Part shown: piece by piece, positions 49,646 through 58,657 of the stretch | How positions within the stretch are numbered: position 1 is the stretch's first letter | Layout of the letters: the number at the start of each line of letters is the position of its first letter | Program-made: the position numbers and the translations under genes | Notes under the pieces: model-generated | Database searches by the model: none | Told to the model about the DNA's origin: nothing | What the model saw: only the letters and a program-made list of their open reading frames with translations | Origin: Nitrospirota bacterium | GTDB lineage: Bacteria; Nitrospirota; JACRHJ01 | Assembly: GCA_016212105.1 (NCBI GenBank) | Contig: JACRHJ010000032.1 | Span: 28,051 to 92,050, forward strand | DNA length: 64,000 bases | Reading direction: 5' to 3'

Positions 49646-50836
49646 TTATTCGGGCTTGCCGCCGCCCTTCGACGTCATTTTGCATATGAATATGTAGGCC
49701 GCGAGCACCGCCGCGAACGCGAACAGGAACGTGATGGCGGTCTTGTCCACCTCGCCGCCGGTCGCGCCGTAGGCGTGCAGGCCGGACAGGAGCAGGTTGA
49801 CGCCCAGGTAGGTGAAGATGACCGAGGCGAAACCGAAGACCGACAGTGACGCGGCGCGCACTCCCCTCCAGCCGCGGGTCAGGCGGGCGTGCAGGTATGC
49901 CGCGTAGACGAGCCAGGTGATGAGCGACCAGGTCTCCTTGGGGTCCCAGCCCCAGTAGGTGCCCCAGGCCGCGTTCGCCCAGACCGCGCCGGTGATGATG
50001 CCGACGGTCAGGAGCGGGAAGCCTATGGCGATGGTCTTGTACCCGACCTCGTCGAGCATGTCCGACGACGTCTGGTACCTGGCAAGCGAGTCCCTGAGCT
50101 TCATGCCGGTCGCGTACAGGAAGCCGAGGACGCCGGCGTAGGCCAGGTAGCTGACGGCCATGACCGCGGTCGAGCTGCTCCTGAAGCTTGCCGAGAGCAT
50201 GTGCTTGCCGCTGATGTCCGCGACCAGGCCCATGTAGGCCGCGACTGCGTCCGCGCTGACGGCGAGTATTATCGAGATGAGCGCGCCGAGGCATGCGGTC
50301 CAGAACCCGTAGGCGGTGTCCTTCTCTTTTGCGTTGACTATCATGTACATCAGGCTGACGCCGAACGAGACGGCGAAGGCCGCGTACCCGAGGAACGAGG
50401 TGATGACGTGTATGTGGAGCCAGTAGCTCTTGAGCGCGGGGACGAGAGGCTCGATGTCCTTCGAGATGTTCGGCGCGACGCCTATGTACGCGAGCGCGAG
50501 GAAGGCGACCGGCATGACGAACGCTCCGAAGCTCTTGTTCTTGTAGTTCCACTCGACCGCCATGTAGATCAGGACTATCGTCCAGGCCCCGAAGGACATG
50601 GACTCGAAGAGGTTCGATACCGGTATGTGGCCGATGTCCGAGCCCATCTTGTACGATTCCCACCACCTGACGCCGAGGGCGACGGTGTGCGCCACGAAGC
50701 CGAAGTAAGTGAGGAGCGTCGCCGCCTTGCCAACGCCGTTGTTGCGGAAGGCGAGGTATGCGAGGTAAAAGACCATCGCGCCCAGGTACGAGAACGTGGC
50801 CACCCAGAAAAACTTTATATTCATGTCAAAGCTCAT
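49646..50836 (-). CDS. ccsB: System II cytochrome c maturation protein CcsA/CcsB-type
   Basis: 396 residues, about ten TM helices. The tryptophan-rich WWD haem-handling motif is 'WANAAWGTYWGWDPKETWSLITWLVYAAYLH'; 'HIHVITSFLGYAAFAVSFGVSLMYMIV' carries conserved His. With ResB it exports haem and attaches it to apocytochromes c at the outer face of the membrane, which is needed for the many multihaem proteins here. Follows resB by 34 nt. Confidence 0.95.
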   Translation of the reverse strand: MSFDMNIKFFWVATFSYLGAMVFYLAYLAFRNNGVGKAATLLTYFGFVAHTVALGVRWWESYKMGSDIGHIPVSNLFESMSFGAWTIVLIYMAVEWNYKNKSFGAFVMPVAFLALAYIGVAPNISKDIEPLVPALKSYWLHIHVITSFLGYAAFAVSFGVSLMYMIVNAKEKDTAYGFWTACLGALISIILAVSADAVAAYMGLVADISGKHMLSASFRSSSTAVMAVSYLAYAGVLGFLYATGMKLRDSLARYQTSSDMLDEVGYKTIAIGFPLLTVGIITGAVWANAAWGTYWGWDPKETWSLITWLVYAAYLHARLTRGWRGVRAASLSVFGFASVIFTYLGVNLLLSGLHAYGATGGEVDKTAITFLFAFAAVLAAYIFICKMTSKGGGKPE

Positions 50837-50870
50837 CGCTGTCCTCCGAAGACTTGCGTAACCGCGCTGT

Positions 50871-52340
50871 TTATTCCCCGAGCCTCTCGACCAGTTTGTC
50901 GAAGTCGCGCTCGAAGGCGTACCTGTTCTTGTTGGCGCTGCCGCCCGCCGTTATCACGACGCTGCCCTTCTCGCCCTCCTTCAGCCGGACCCACACCCTC
51001 TTGTGGGTCGTGAAGAACGCGACGCAAATGCCTATCACCATGAGCGTGCAGCCCAGCCAGACGACCCAGACGCCGGGGTCGTACGTGACCTGCAGGCCGG
51101 TGTAGAACGGACCCCTGTAGCCCATGATAGACAGGCTGAACGGGACGTTTTTCGGCTGGGAAGAGGGGTCCATGTTCATGATGACCGCCTGGTCCACCTG
51201 GTGGCCGTGGCTGTCGAAGAACTGCATTATCGCGGCCGCGCTGCCCTTGAACTGGTCGGACTGGGCGACCAGCTGGTTGCCCGGCCCCATCGCAACGTCC
51301 GGGGCCATCTGGGTTATCACCATGTCGTAGTCGGAACCCTCGATATGCACCTTCTCGTTGCTCTTGATGCTGTAGTCCTTGACGTTCAGGCCGGCGCCCG
51401 TGGCGGTGACCCTGATCGTCATCGTCGCCATCTCGGGCACGACGCCGTAGGACGACTGGTAGAAACGGATGCCCTTGTACTGGAGCGGGTCGTTGACCCG
51501 TATCTGCTTCTTCATGACCTCCTTCTCGCCGTCGATGACGGTGAGGTCCGAGAGGTAGTTGCTCGGCATCCCGCCGAAGGTCTCGTACTTGACAAGCTCG
51601 AACTTGTCGCAGCGGACGCGGAAGCCGAGCGGCATCTCGTCGCCGAGGTCGCCCCTGAGGAGCGGCTTGTTTATGAGCCCGACGGAGGTTACGCTCGAGT
51701 TCTCGAGTATCTGGGCGTAGCCCTTGAAGCCCCAGAACGAGCCGATGAGCGCGCCCGCGAATATGATGAGGACGCTCAGGTGGGTGATGTAGACGCCGAG
51801 GCGGGAGTACTTTCCCTTGTCGCTGTAAAGGTGGAAAGCGCCGCCGTCCTCGGCCTCGTTCTGATAGAACCCGGAGGCCTTCATCGCGGCCCTCGCCTTG
51901 TCCTTCACGGAGTCCATGCCGCCCTTTAACTTTATCTCCTTCTTGAAGCCGAGGCCCTTGAGGGTGTCGTCGGTAAGCGGGCCCTGCACGCGCGACATTA
52001 TCTTGAAGACGCCGGGCAGGCGGTCGAGCGTGCATATGGTGATGTTCGTCGAGAGGAGTGTCAGCAGGAGGACGAACCACCAGGAGTGGTACATGTTCGT
52101 CATGCCCGTGTCGACCAGGAGTTCGAGCACGCCGGGCGCGTCCTCCTTGCCGAACATGCCTTCGAGCATGCCTAGGTTCTTGGCCGGGTCCGTCTGGTCC
52201 ACGACGGTGCCGATGATCGACACGAGCGCGAGGATTATCAGTAGGAACACGGTGAGCTTGATGGACGTGAAGAAGTTCCACACCGAGGTGAGGAAATTGT
52301 CCTTGCGGCTTTCGCCGGCGCTGTCTTTTTTCTCTTCCAA
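50871..52340 (-). CDS. resB: Cytochrome c maturation protein ResB
   Basis: 489 residues; TM helices near 25-45, 75-95, 170-190 and 430-450, with a large periplasmic domain between. Signature segments: 'WNFFTSIKLTVFLLIILALVSIIGTVVDQ', 'YSDKGKYSRLGVYITHLSVLIIFAGALIGSFWGF', 'RVNDPLQYKGIRFYQSSYG'. Partner of CcsB in System II haem delivery. ATG 52340. Strong promoter upstream. Confidence 0.94.
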   Translation of the reverse strand: MEEKKDSAGESRKDNFLTSVWNFFTSIKLTVFLLIILALVSIIGTVVDQTDPAKNLGMLEGMFGKEDAPGVLELLVDTGMTNMYHSWWFVLLLTLLSTNITICTLDRLPGVFKIMSRVQGPLTDDTLKGLGFKKEIKLKGGMDSVKDKARAAMKASGFYQNEAEDGGAFHLYSDKGKYSRLGVYITHLSVLIIFAGALIGSFWGFKGYAQILENSSVTSVGLINKPLLRGDLGDEMPLGFRVRCDKFELVKYETFGGMPSNYLSDLTVIDGEKEVMKKQIRVNDPLQYKGIRFYQSSYGVVPEMATMTIRVTATGAGLNVKDYSIKSNEKVHIEGSDYDMVITQMAPDVAMGPGNQLVAQSDQFKGSAAAIMQFFDSHGHQVDQAVIMNMDPSSQPKNVPFSLSIMGYRGPFYTGLQVTYDPGVWVVWLGCTLMVIGICVAFFTTHKRVWVRLKEGEKGSVVITAGGSANKNRYAFERDFDKLVERLGE

Positions 52341-52395
52341 GTTGGCTTAAACCTCTTTTCTGAGTAGATGTTACAGGGTATTGTCAACCCTAAAT

Positions 52396-52424
52396 CTTAT
52401 AACATTGATTAGCCGGGGTGTCAA
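52396..52424 (-). promoter_or_regulatory. Sigma-70-type promoter of resB-ccsB operon
   Basis: On the - strand TTGACA (52424-52419), 17-nt spacer, TATAAG (52401-52396): near-consensus -35/-10. About 56 nt upstream of the resB ATG. Confidence 0.8.
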
Positions 52425-52444
52425 GACAAATCAAACTCCGGCTA

Positions 52445-53089
52445 TCAGGCCGGAAGCGGCCCGACGACGGCCTCGAGCGCCTCTACCGGCATCCTTCCGG
52501 GTCGCAGTATGGCGGGCGGCTCCACCGTCATGTCGAGGAGCGTCGAGGGCGGCGGGCCGGGGGCCTCCCCGACGTCAATCAGGAGTTCGGCGGTATCGCG
52601 GAAGACCTCCGCAAGCTCCGCCGGGTCAGTCATGCCGGGGAGGCCTGAGAGGTTCGCCGAAGTCGCCGTGACCGGACCGCCGAAGGCGGCCGCGAGGCCC
52701 GACGCGACGGCATGTTCCGGGACGCGGATGCCGGCCTTGCCGGACCAGGCCGTGAGGTTTTTCGGGAACGCATCCGACGCCCACAGGACGAGGGTTACCG
52801 GCCCGGGCATCAGCAGCCTCACGGCGGCCTCGGCGCGGGCGGAAAGCTTTACCGCATATTTGCCGATGAGCGACTTGTCGTGGATGATGACGGGCAGCGG
52901 CTTTTCGCCGGGGCGGCCCTTGGCGGCGTAGACCCTGTCAACGGAGGCGGCGGAAAGCGCGTCCGCGCCGAGCGCGTAGAAGGACTCTGTCGGGTATATC
53001 ACGAGCCCGCCCGCGCGCAGGACGGACGCGGCCCGTTCGAGGACGGGGGCAGGGTTCGCGGGGTCGAGCTTCAGGACTTCGATGGGCAT
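52445..53089 (-). CDS. Sua5/YrdC-family threonylcarbamoyl-AMP synthase
   Basis: 214 residues; ATG 53089. YrdC-fold domain: 'GGLVIYPTESFYALGADALSAASVDRVYAAKGRPGEKPLPVIIHD', 'PGPVTLVL', 'GIRVPEHAVASGLAAAFGGPVTATSANLSG'. Makes threonylcarbamoyl-AMP for t6A37 of tRNA. No C-terminal Sua5 extension, so the TsaC/YrdC short form. Divergently placed from FmdB-type gene and from resB promoter region. Confidence 0.93.
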   Translation of the reverse strand: MPIEVLKLDPANPAPVLERAASVLRAGGLVIYPTESFYALGADALSAASVDRVYAAKGRPGEKPLPVIIHDKSLIGKYAVKLSARAEAAVRLLMPGPVTLVLWASDAFPKNLTAWSGKAGIRVPEHAVASGLAAAFGGPVTATSANLSGLPGMTDPAELAEVFRDTAELLIDVGEAPGPPPSTLLDMTVEPPAILRPGRMPVEALEAVVGPLPA

Positions 53090-53247
53090 GTCAGGTGGGC
53101 CGGCGTGGTTTTATGTAGGGGCCGACCCGTGTGTCGGCCCTGGTCTATCTTTTGCCTGTCGTCCCGACCGGAGTGGAGGGGCCTGCTTTTCTCCGTGATA
53201 AAGTCAACTGTAGGTCCCTCGGCTACGCTCGGGACGACAAGCGGCCC
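53090..53247. repeat. Intergenic repeats E and F
   Basis: E palindrome at 53116-53140 and an F-type element about 53158-53240 (GTCCCGACCGGAG...; GTCCCTCGGCTACGCTCGGG). No gene seen. Confidence 0.75.
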
Positions 53248-53466
53248 TTAATGGCATGTCGAGCAAGAAGACGTGCAGCCCGCGCATGACGAGCCGGACG
53301 ATGCGAGCGAGCCGCCCTTTTCGCTCGTCCCGGACATGCCGAAGGCGGACATCTTCTTCTCCGGCTTCGCGCACTGGCATTTCGGGCACTCGACGGCCGA
53401 GCCGCCGTAGACCAGCTTCTCGAAGTCCTCGCCGCAGCGCGGGCAGTGGTATTCGTATATCGGCAT
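53248..53466 (-). CDS. Small FmdB-family zinc-ribbon protein
   Basis: 72 residues. 'MPIYEYHCPRCGEDFEKLV' then 'CPKCQC' give the CXXC-CXXC zinc ribbon of the FmdB family; the tail 'SSCAGCTSSCSTCH' is Ser/Cys-rich. Paralogue of the gene at 12975. Unknown role. Confidence 0.88.
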   Translation of the reverse strand: MPIYEYHCPRCGEDFEKLVYGGSAVECPKCQCAKPEKKMSAFGMSGTSEKGGSLASSGSSCAGCTSSCSTCH

Positions 53467-53721
53467 AATACACCTGATTTCGCAGGGGCCGCACCAAGCG
53501 AAGCGCGTGTCGGCCCTTCTTGTTATTAACGTAGGGGCAGGCCTCCGTGCCTGCCCTGCATTGTCGGCGCGCCGGGGGCGTCGCGCCCTACAAATACGTC
53601 CCGTGAACGGGACAACCGCAACTTCCTGGATTCCCGCCGGAGTTTACCCCGGTATGACTAAAGCCGGGGCGGGAATGACGGACAACTTTATTCTACCACA
53701 CATCCCCGCCCGTTTAAAAGC
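53467..53721. repeat. Intergenic repeats E, E-like, A
   Basis: E element about 53486-53517 (arms GGGGCCG...CGGCCC), an E-like GGGGCAGGCCTCCGTGCCTGCCC palindrome about 53534-53556, and an A element (reverse) 53624-53679. No gene seen. Confidence 0.75.
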
Positions 53722-53755
53722 AAAAAACCCCGCCCCCGGTGAAGGGGGCGGGGTT
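53722..53755 (-). terminator. Terminator of the 11-haem cytochrome gene
   Basis: On the - strand AACCCCGCCCCC (53755-53744) pairs with GGGGGCGGGGTT and is followed by TTTTGC. H-type C/G runs lie between it and the stop codon. Confidence 0.85.
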
Positions 53756-53822
53756 GACATCCTCGTGCTCTCTCCCCCTCTTTAAGATAAGAGGGGGCAG
53801 GGGGCGCTATGACCTACCCGGA

Positions 53823-54812
53823 CTACTTCAGGAACTTGGCCGGGTCGTTGACGCCGTGGCACTGGGTGCAGAACGCGGACTTCGCCATGGCCTTGTCCAC
53901 CTTCCAGACGTGCGGCTTGTGGCACTGTTTGCAGGTCAGGCCCATGTCGATGTGGGTTTTGTGCTGGCCCTTCTTGCCCGCGCCCTCGTGGCAGGGCGAG
54001 CAGTCCGCCGAGCCTATTGTCAGCTTGATCTTGCCGTGCGGGTTGTGGCACTTGCTGCACTCGAACTGCATCGCGCCCTCGGCCGGGAACTTCGCCATCT
54101 TCGAGGCCCTGGCGACCTCTTCCTCGGTCGGATTTATGTGCATTATCTTGTTGTTGTCGAAGTCCGCCATTATCGCCGTCCTCTGGGCCTCGTCGCCGTG
54201 GCAGAGCAGGCAGGCGTCGCGGCCGGGTATCAGGTTCTCGGACTTGTCGTTGTGGCAGTTGAGGCACATAAGCTCGGGCATGCCGTGCACCTGCTCGTTG
54301 TTCGGGTGGCAGCCCACGCAGAACGTCGGCTCGGGCGAGAAGACGTGGAGCTTGTAGCCGTGGCACTTGGTGCATTCGAGCTTGGCCGCCTCGAAATGCT
54401 TCTTGTGGAACGCGGAGCCGGATACCTTTATCGCATCCGGGAAATGCTCGTGCGTGTCGACGTGGCACTTGGTGCAGAACTTAGCAGGCACGATGACCTT
54501 GCCGTGCCTCTGCGGCACCTCCTTCGGGTTGTGCAGGACGAGCGTGATGAGGAGCTTGTTCTGCTCGATGAGGCTCAGGTGGTGGCACTCGTGGCAGTTG
54601 ATGTCCTTGTGCGCGGAGGTCGCCCACTTGTCGAAGGCGTCGTCCATCAGGTGGCAGGTGACGCAGAACTTGGGGTTGTTCTCCTTGTAGTCCCAGAGCT
54701 TGTAGGCGACAACGGAGCCGACGACGACCACTACCAGGAGCAGGCCCGCGACTATCATCTTGGCCTGAGGGCTGAGGCCCTCGCTGAACTTCTTTAACAG
54801 GTTGTTTAACAT
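53823..54812 (-). CDS. Membrane-anchored 11-haem NapC/NirT-like cytochrome
   Basis: 329 residues. Signal anchor about 18-40 ('AKMIVAGLLLVVVVVGSVVAY'), NapC-type start 'FCVTCHLMDDAFDKWATSAHKDINCHECHHLSLIEQNKLL', then nine further CXXCH (eleven in all). Conserved with the protein at 35418 through 'IEQN.LL....V....K..PQ.HGK'. Presumed menaquinol-oxidising electron relay to periplasmic acceptors. Has its own terminator; upstream GAGGAGG. Confidence 0.94.
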   Translation of the reverse strand: MLNNLLKKFSEGLSPQAKMIVAGLLLVVVVVGSVVAYKLWDYKENNPKFCVTCHLMDDAFDKWATSAHKDINCHECHHLSLIEQNKLLITLVLHNPKEVPQRHGKVIVPAKFCTKCHVDTHEHFPDAIKVSGSAFHKKHFEAAKLECTKCHGYKLHVFSPEPTFCVGCHPNNEQVHGMPELMCLNCHNDKSENLIPGRDACLLCHGDEAQRTAIMADFDNNKIMHINPTEEEVARASKMAKFPAEGAMQFECSKCHNPHGKIKLTIGSADCSPCHEGAGKKGQHKTHIDMGLTCKQCHKPHVWKVDKAMAKSAFCTQCHGVNDPAKFLK

Positions 54813-54868
54813 GAAACTTGAAACCTCCTCTTTCTCTGACGTTTATAAAACACGCTCTATTAAAGGCG

Positions 54869-56158
54869 CTATCCCTTTACTGCCTTCAGGGCCTTCGCCG
54901 CCGCCCTGACAGTCCTGTCTATGTCCGCGTCCGAATGCGCGAGCGACATGAAGCCCGCCTCGAACTGAGAAGGCGCGAGGTTCACGCCCCCGTCCAGCAT
55001 CGCCCTGAAATACCTCGAAAAGGCCGCCGTGTCCGAGGTCTTCGCACCGGCGTAGTCCGTGACCTTTGTACCGGTGAAGAACGTCGTGAACATGGAGCCG
55101 ACCCGGTTGTGGGTCGCGGGTACGCCCGCCTTCCTGAACTCCTCGGCTATGCCGTCGCAAAGCATCCTGCTCTTTCTCTCCAGCTCCTTGTACACACCGG
55201 GCGCTTTCAGCAGCTTCAGCATCTCGATGCCCGCGGTCATAGCGAGCGGGTTGCCGGAGAGGGTGCCGGCCTGGTATACCGGGCCGACGGGCGAAATCTT
55301 GTCCATTACGTCCTTCCTGCCGCCGTACGCGCCGACGGGCAGGCCGCCGCCTATTACCTTGCCGAGGCAGGTCAGGTCGGGCTTTACCTTGTATATGGAC
55401 TGCGCGCCGCCGTAGGCGACACGGAACCCGGTCATAACCTCGTCGAGTATCAGGAGCGCGCCGTGCTTGTCGCAGAGCTTCCTCAGGCCCGGCAGGAACT
55501 CCGGTAGCGGCGGGACGCAGCCCATGTTGCCCGCGACCGGCTCGACTATGATACAGGCGACTTTTTTCCCTTCACGGGACATCACCGCATCGACCGCTTT
55601 CAAATCATTGTACGGGCAGGTGATGGTGTTCTCGGCGAGGGCAGCCGGGACGCCGGGCGAGTCCGGGACGCCGAACGTCGCCGCGCCGCTGCCCGCCTTG
55701 ACCAGCAGGCTGTCCGCGTGTCCGTGGTACCCGCCGTCGAATTTTATGATCTTGTCGCGCCCCGTAAAACCTCTGGCGAGCCTTATCGCCGACATCGTCG
55801 CCTCGGTGCCGGAGTTGACCATCCTGACCGACTCGATGGACGGGACCGCCTTTATGACCATCCCCGCGAGCGTGACCTCAAGCTCTGTTGGGGCGCCGAA
55901 GCTCATGCCCCTGCCAACCGCGGCCTTCAGGGCCTTGACAACTGCCGGGTGCGCGTGGCCGAGTATCATCGGGCCCCAGGACAGGACGTAGTCTATATAT
56001 ACGTTGCCGTCCACGTCGTAGACCTTCGAGCCCTTCGCGTGGTCGACGAAGAACGGCTCCATCCCGACCGACTTGAACGCCCTGACCGGCGAGTTGACGC
56101 CGCCGGGCGTGACCTTCTTCGCGGCGGTGAACAGCTTGAGCGACTTCTTTCTGTCCAT
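54869..56158 (-). CDS. hemL: Glutamate-1-semialdehyde 2,1-aminomutase
   Basis: 429 residues. PLP-dependent class III aminotransferase fold: '[25 protein letters not shown]', '[40 protein letters not shown]', '[14 protein letters not shown]', PLP-lysine region '[23 protein letters not shown]', '[15 protein letters not shown]'. Last step of the C5 pathway to 5-aminolevulinate, the haem precursor. Fits the heavy haem demand of the locus. Confidence 0.97.
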   Translation of the reverse strand: MDRKKSLKLFTAAKKVTPGGVNSPVRAFKSVGMEPFFVDHAKGSKVYDVDGNVYIDYVLSWGPMILGHAHPAVVKALKAAVGRGMSFGAPTELEVTLAGMVIKAVPSIESVRMVNSGTEATMSAIRLARGFTGRDKIIKFDGGYHGHADSLLVKAGSGAATFGVPDSPGVPAALAENTITCPYNDLKAVDAVMSREGKKVACIIVEPVAGNMGCVPPLPEFLPGLRKLCDKHGALLILDEVMTGFRVAYGGAQSIYKVKPDLTCLGKVIGGGLPVGAYGGRKDVMDKISPVGPVYQAGTLSGNPLAMTAGIEMLKLLKAPGVYKELERKSRMLCDGIAEEFRKAGVPATHNRVGSMFTTFFTGTKVTDYAGAKTSDTAAFSRYFRAMLDGGVNLAPSQFEAGFMSLAHSDADIDRTVRAAAKALKAVKG

Positions 56159-56440
56159 GTGTTCGGCCCCCTCCGGCGCATGCCGGGATTGTCCTGTCGG
56201 AATTGGTGATAATGATTGACCCGAATGAGCGTGTTATTTTAGTGCAGGAGCGGGGCCATGTCAAGAAAAAACCTGCAATTTCGCGGGGAAGGGAAAGGCG
56301 GGGAAAAGTCCCGCCTCTTTGGTAAAGAGGCGGCCCGGAAACTTTTGCCAGTATTGCCGGGAATTATTAACGGCGAGCCGTGCAACTTGAGATTTTATGT
56401 TATATTTAATCTAAATTATCTTTTCAAGGAGGAGAGCCAT
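56159..56440. repeat. Spacer with D element; AT-rich leader of ferritin-like gene
   Basis: D element 56301-56347 in the CCGCCTCTTT...AAAGAGGCGG variant. The last 50 nt are AT-rich with a TTGAGA (56388-56393) and weak TCTAAAT, and AAGGAGGAG at 56426-56434. No gene seen. Confidence 0.75.
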
Positions 56441-56938
56441 ATGACTATCGACGAGGTAATAGACAAGGCAATAGTAATGGAAGAGGAGGGGTACGACTTC
56501 TACAAGGCGGCGGAAGTCCGCACGGCCGGCGCGCTCGGCAAGAGGATGTTCGCGTCCTTGGCCGAGGACGAGGTGCGGCACAAGAAGCTCCTCCAGGGCC
56601 TGAAGGCGAAGATGCCCGCCGACGCGAAGGAGCTGGACATACCCCTCCCCAAGGACAGGATGAAGTCCGTGTTCGCGGACGCGAAGGCCGACTCCGTCAA
56701 GCCGACGACGGACGACATCGACGCGCTGACCTTCGCCATGGGCAAGGAGAAAGACAGCTACAACCTCTACCACGGCGCGGCGGCCGAGGCCGCCGACCCC
56801 AAGGTCAAGGCCGTATTCGACCGCATGGCCGCCGAGGAGGACCAGCACTTCGAGATACTCGAACAGACCAAGTATTACCTGGAGCAGAACTCCAACTGGT
56901 CGCTCTGGATAGAGGGCGGGCCGATAGAGGGGGGCTGA
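56441..56938 (+). CDS. Rubrerythrin/ferritin-like protein
   Basis: 165 residues from ATG 56441 with AAGGAGGAG. Four-helix bundle with two E-x-x-H-type motifs: 'IVMEEEGYDFYKAAEV', 'LAEDEVRHKKLL', 'GKEKDSYNLYHGAAAEAADPKVKAVFDRMAAEEDQHFEIL'. This is the non-haem di-iron rubrerythrin core without a C-terminal rubredoxin domain (ends 'LWIEGG'). Cytosolic; likely peroxide reduction or iron handling under oxygen stress. Confidence 0.92.
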   Translation: MTIDEVIDKAIVMEEEGYDFYKAAEVRTAGALGKRMFASLAEDEVRHKKLLQGLKAKMPADAKELDIPLPKDRMKSVFADAKADSVKPTTDDIDALTFAMGKEKDSYNLYHGAAAEAADPKVKAVFDRMAAEEDQHFEILEQTKYYLEQNSNWSLWIEGGPIEGG

Positions 56939-57107
56939 TTAACGGCACCAGTCCTCAGGCCTGTCATTCCCGCGAAAGCGGGAATCCATTTTATGCGTAA
57001 TGACAAAATGAACCCCCGTTTTCACAGGGGTGACAATCAGGGCCGACACACGGGTCGGCCCCTACATAAAATCCTTCACGAACGCAGGTATGTATCACGT
57101 GCCTCGT
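56939..57107. repeat. Intergenic repeats B, B', E
   Basis: B 56963-56988, B' 57001-57034 (one mismatch), E 57040-57064. Confidence 0.8.
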
Positions 57108-57120
57108 GGGAGACCTGTCT

Positions 57121-57618
57121 TTGAAAAACCACGTATGGCGGCCCCTGTTCGTCGTCCTCGGCGTCGCGGCGTTAATCCTCGCCGCGCGGATGTTCTACGT
57201 CCCCAAGGACTTCGGCGTCCACGACCAGGGCTACATGTACGGCTTCCACAGGCTGGGCAACGAGCAGGACTGGAAGGACCAGAAGCCTGAGTACCGGTTC
57301 GAGCCGGAGTACTGCTCCGGATGCCACCCGGACAAGGCGGAGGAGTTGTCCACGTCCCCGCACGCGATAATACCGTGCGAGGACTGCCACGGCCCGGCCA
57401 AGGGACACCCCGAAGACCCGCCCAAGCTCCCCATCGACAGGAGCCGCGAGCAGTGCATGCGCTGCCACGCATATCTGCCGTACGCACAGAGCGGTCGCTC
57501 GAACATCAGGGGTATAGACCCGGCTGAGCACAACCCGGGTACAGAGTGCGTGATATGCCACGACCCGCACCATTCGAATGCAGTGGAGACCCCTCACCCC
57601 CAACCCCCTCTCCCGTGA
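57121..57618 (+). CDS. Membrane-anchored tetrahaem cytochrome, 3' end formed by an H repeat
   Basis: 165 residues from TTG 57121 with GGGAGA 8 nt upstream (GTG 57106 is an alternative). N-terminal anchor helix ('VWRPLFVVLGVAALILAARMFYV'), then four CXXCH ('YCSGCHPDKAEEL', 'CEDCH', 'QCMRCHAYLPYAQSGR', 'CVICHDPHHSN'). The last residues (PHPQPPLP) are read from an H-type repeat that begins at about 57592, so the original C-terminus may have been lost. First gene of the FeS-NrfD module 265 nt downstream. Confidence 0.85.
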   Translation: MKNHVWRPLFVVLGVAALILAARMFYVPKDFGVHDQGYMYGFHRLGNEQDWKDQKPEYRFEPEYCSGCHPDKAEELSTSPHAIIPCEDCHGPAKGHPEDPPKLPIDRSREQCMRCHAYLPYAQSGRSNIRGIDPAEHNPGTECVICHDPHHSNAVETPHPQPPLP

Positions 57619-57883
57619 GGAGAGGGGGATTAGAGTAATTCCTGGATTCCCGCCGGAGTTTACCCCGGTATGTTTAAAGCCGGGGCGGGAATGACGACAC
57701 ATGGTGCGGGCGCAGTGAACTGCGCCCCTGAAAATAGATCGTATACAGGCGGATTCTTCGCGTTGCTCAGAATGACACCATTAAGAGCCGCATCGCCAAG
57801 TATTTAACCTGTTGGAAGTTCTTGGGCCGCCTTCTTACAAGAAGGCGGGACTTTGCCGTTCGCTTCTCATGGGGTTTGACGTT
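57619..57883. repeat. Repeats H, A, G, D between cytochrome and FeS genes
   Basis: Right half of the H element 57619-57630, A element (reverse) 57640-57695, G-type arm 57749-57777, D element 57814-57854. No gene seen. Confidence 0.8.
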
Positions 57884-58657
57884 ATGGACAGACGCGAGTT
57901 TATCAGGAGCACCGCCATATTCATCGCGGGCGCGTCCGTGCCGGCGGCCGCGCTTGAGGTCATGAGCGCGAAGGAGCTTTTCGCGGCGCGTCCGGACATC
58001 CACTGGGTCTTCCTTGTGGACACGACGAAGTGCGTCGGCTGCGGCTTCTGCGTCAAGGCCTGCAAGCTTGAGAACGGCATACCCTACGACGCGAACGTGA
58101 CCCGGACGTGGGTGGAGCGGTACGTCCTGACGAAGGACGGCAAGGTCCGGGCGGACACGCCCAAGGGCGCGCGCGACGGCTTCATCACGAAGCAGATAGA
58201 CGAAAACGCCGAAGGCATGAAGGACATAAAGGACGAGGACATTGACAAGGCGTTCTTCGTCCCCAAGCTGTGCAACCAGTGCGACAACCCGCCGTGCGTG
58301 CAGGTCTGCCCGGTCGGCGCGACGTACAAGACGGCGGACGGCGTGGTGCTCGTGGACAGGACGTGGTGCATTGGCTGCGGCTACTGCATCATGGGCTGCC
58401 CGTACGGCGTGCGGTTCTTCCACCCCGTGGAGCACGTCGCGGACAAGTGCACGTTCTGCTACCACCGCATCACGAAGGGCAGGAAGACGGCATGCGTGGA
58501 GGCATGCCCGTTCGGCGCGAGGGACATCGGGAACATCAAGGACCCCAACGACCCCGTGGCGAAGGTCATCATGACGCAGAGGGTCGGCGTGCTCAAGGAC
58601 GAGTACGGCACCAAGCCCCAGGCGTTCTACATAGGACTCAGCAAGGAGGTGCGCTGA
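57884..58657 (+). CDS. Tat-exported four-cluster ferredoxin subunit (HybA/NrfC type)
   Basis: 257 residues from ATG 57884. Tat signal 'MDRREFIRSTAIFIAGASVPAAA', then four 4Fe-4S motifs: 'CVGCGFCVKACK', 'CNQCDNPPCVQVCP', 'CIGCGYCIMGCPY', 'CTFCYHRITKGRKTACVEACP'. Electron conduit between an NrfD-type membrane subunit (next gene, overlapping by 1 nt) and a periplasmic partner, here probably the tetrahaem cytochrome. No molybdenum or hydrogenase subunit is adjacent. Confidence 0.94.
   Translation: MDRREFIRSTAIFIAGASVPAAALEVMSAKELFAARPDIHWVFLVDTTKCVGCGFCVKACKLENGIPYDANVTRTWVERYVLTKDGKVRADTPKGARDGFITKQIDENAEGMKDIKDEDIDKAFFVPKLCNQCDNPPCVQVCPVGATYKTADGVVLVDRTWCIGCGYCIMGCPYGVRFFHPVEHVADKCTFCYHRITKGRKTACVEACPFGARDIGNIKDPNDPVAKVIMTQRVGVLKDEYGTKPQAFYIGLSKEVR

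Noticed and set aside
53507..53785. 92-codon + strand frame between FmdB and cytochrome genes
   Set aside because: Translates repeats and the terminator; no ribosome-binding site.
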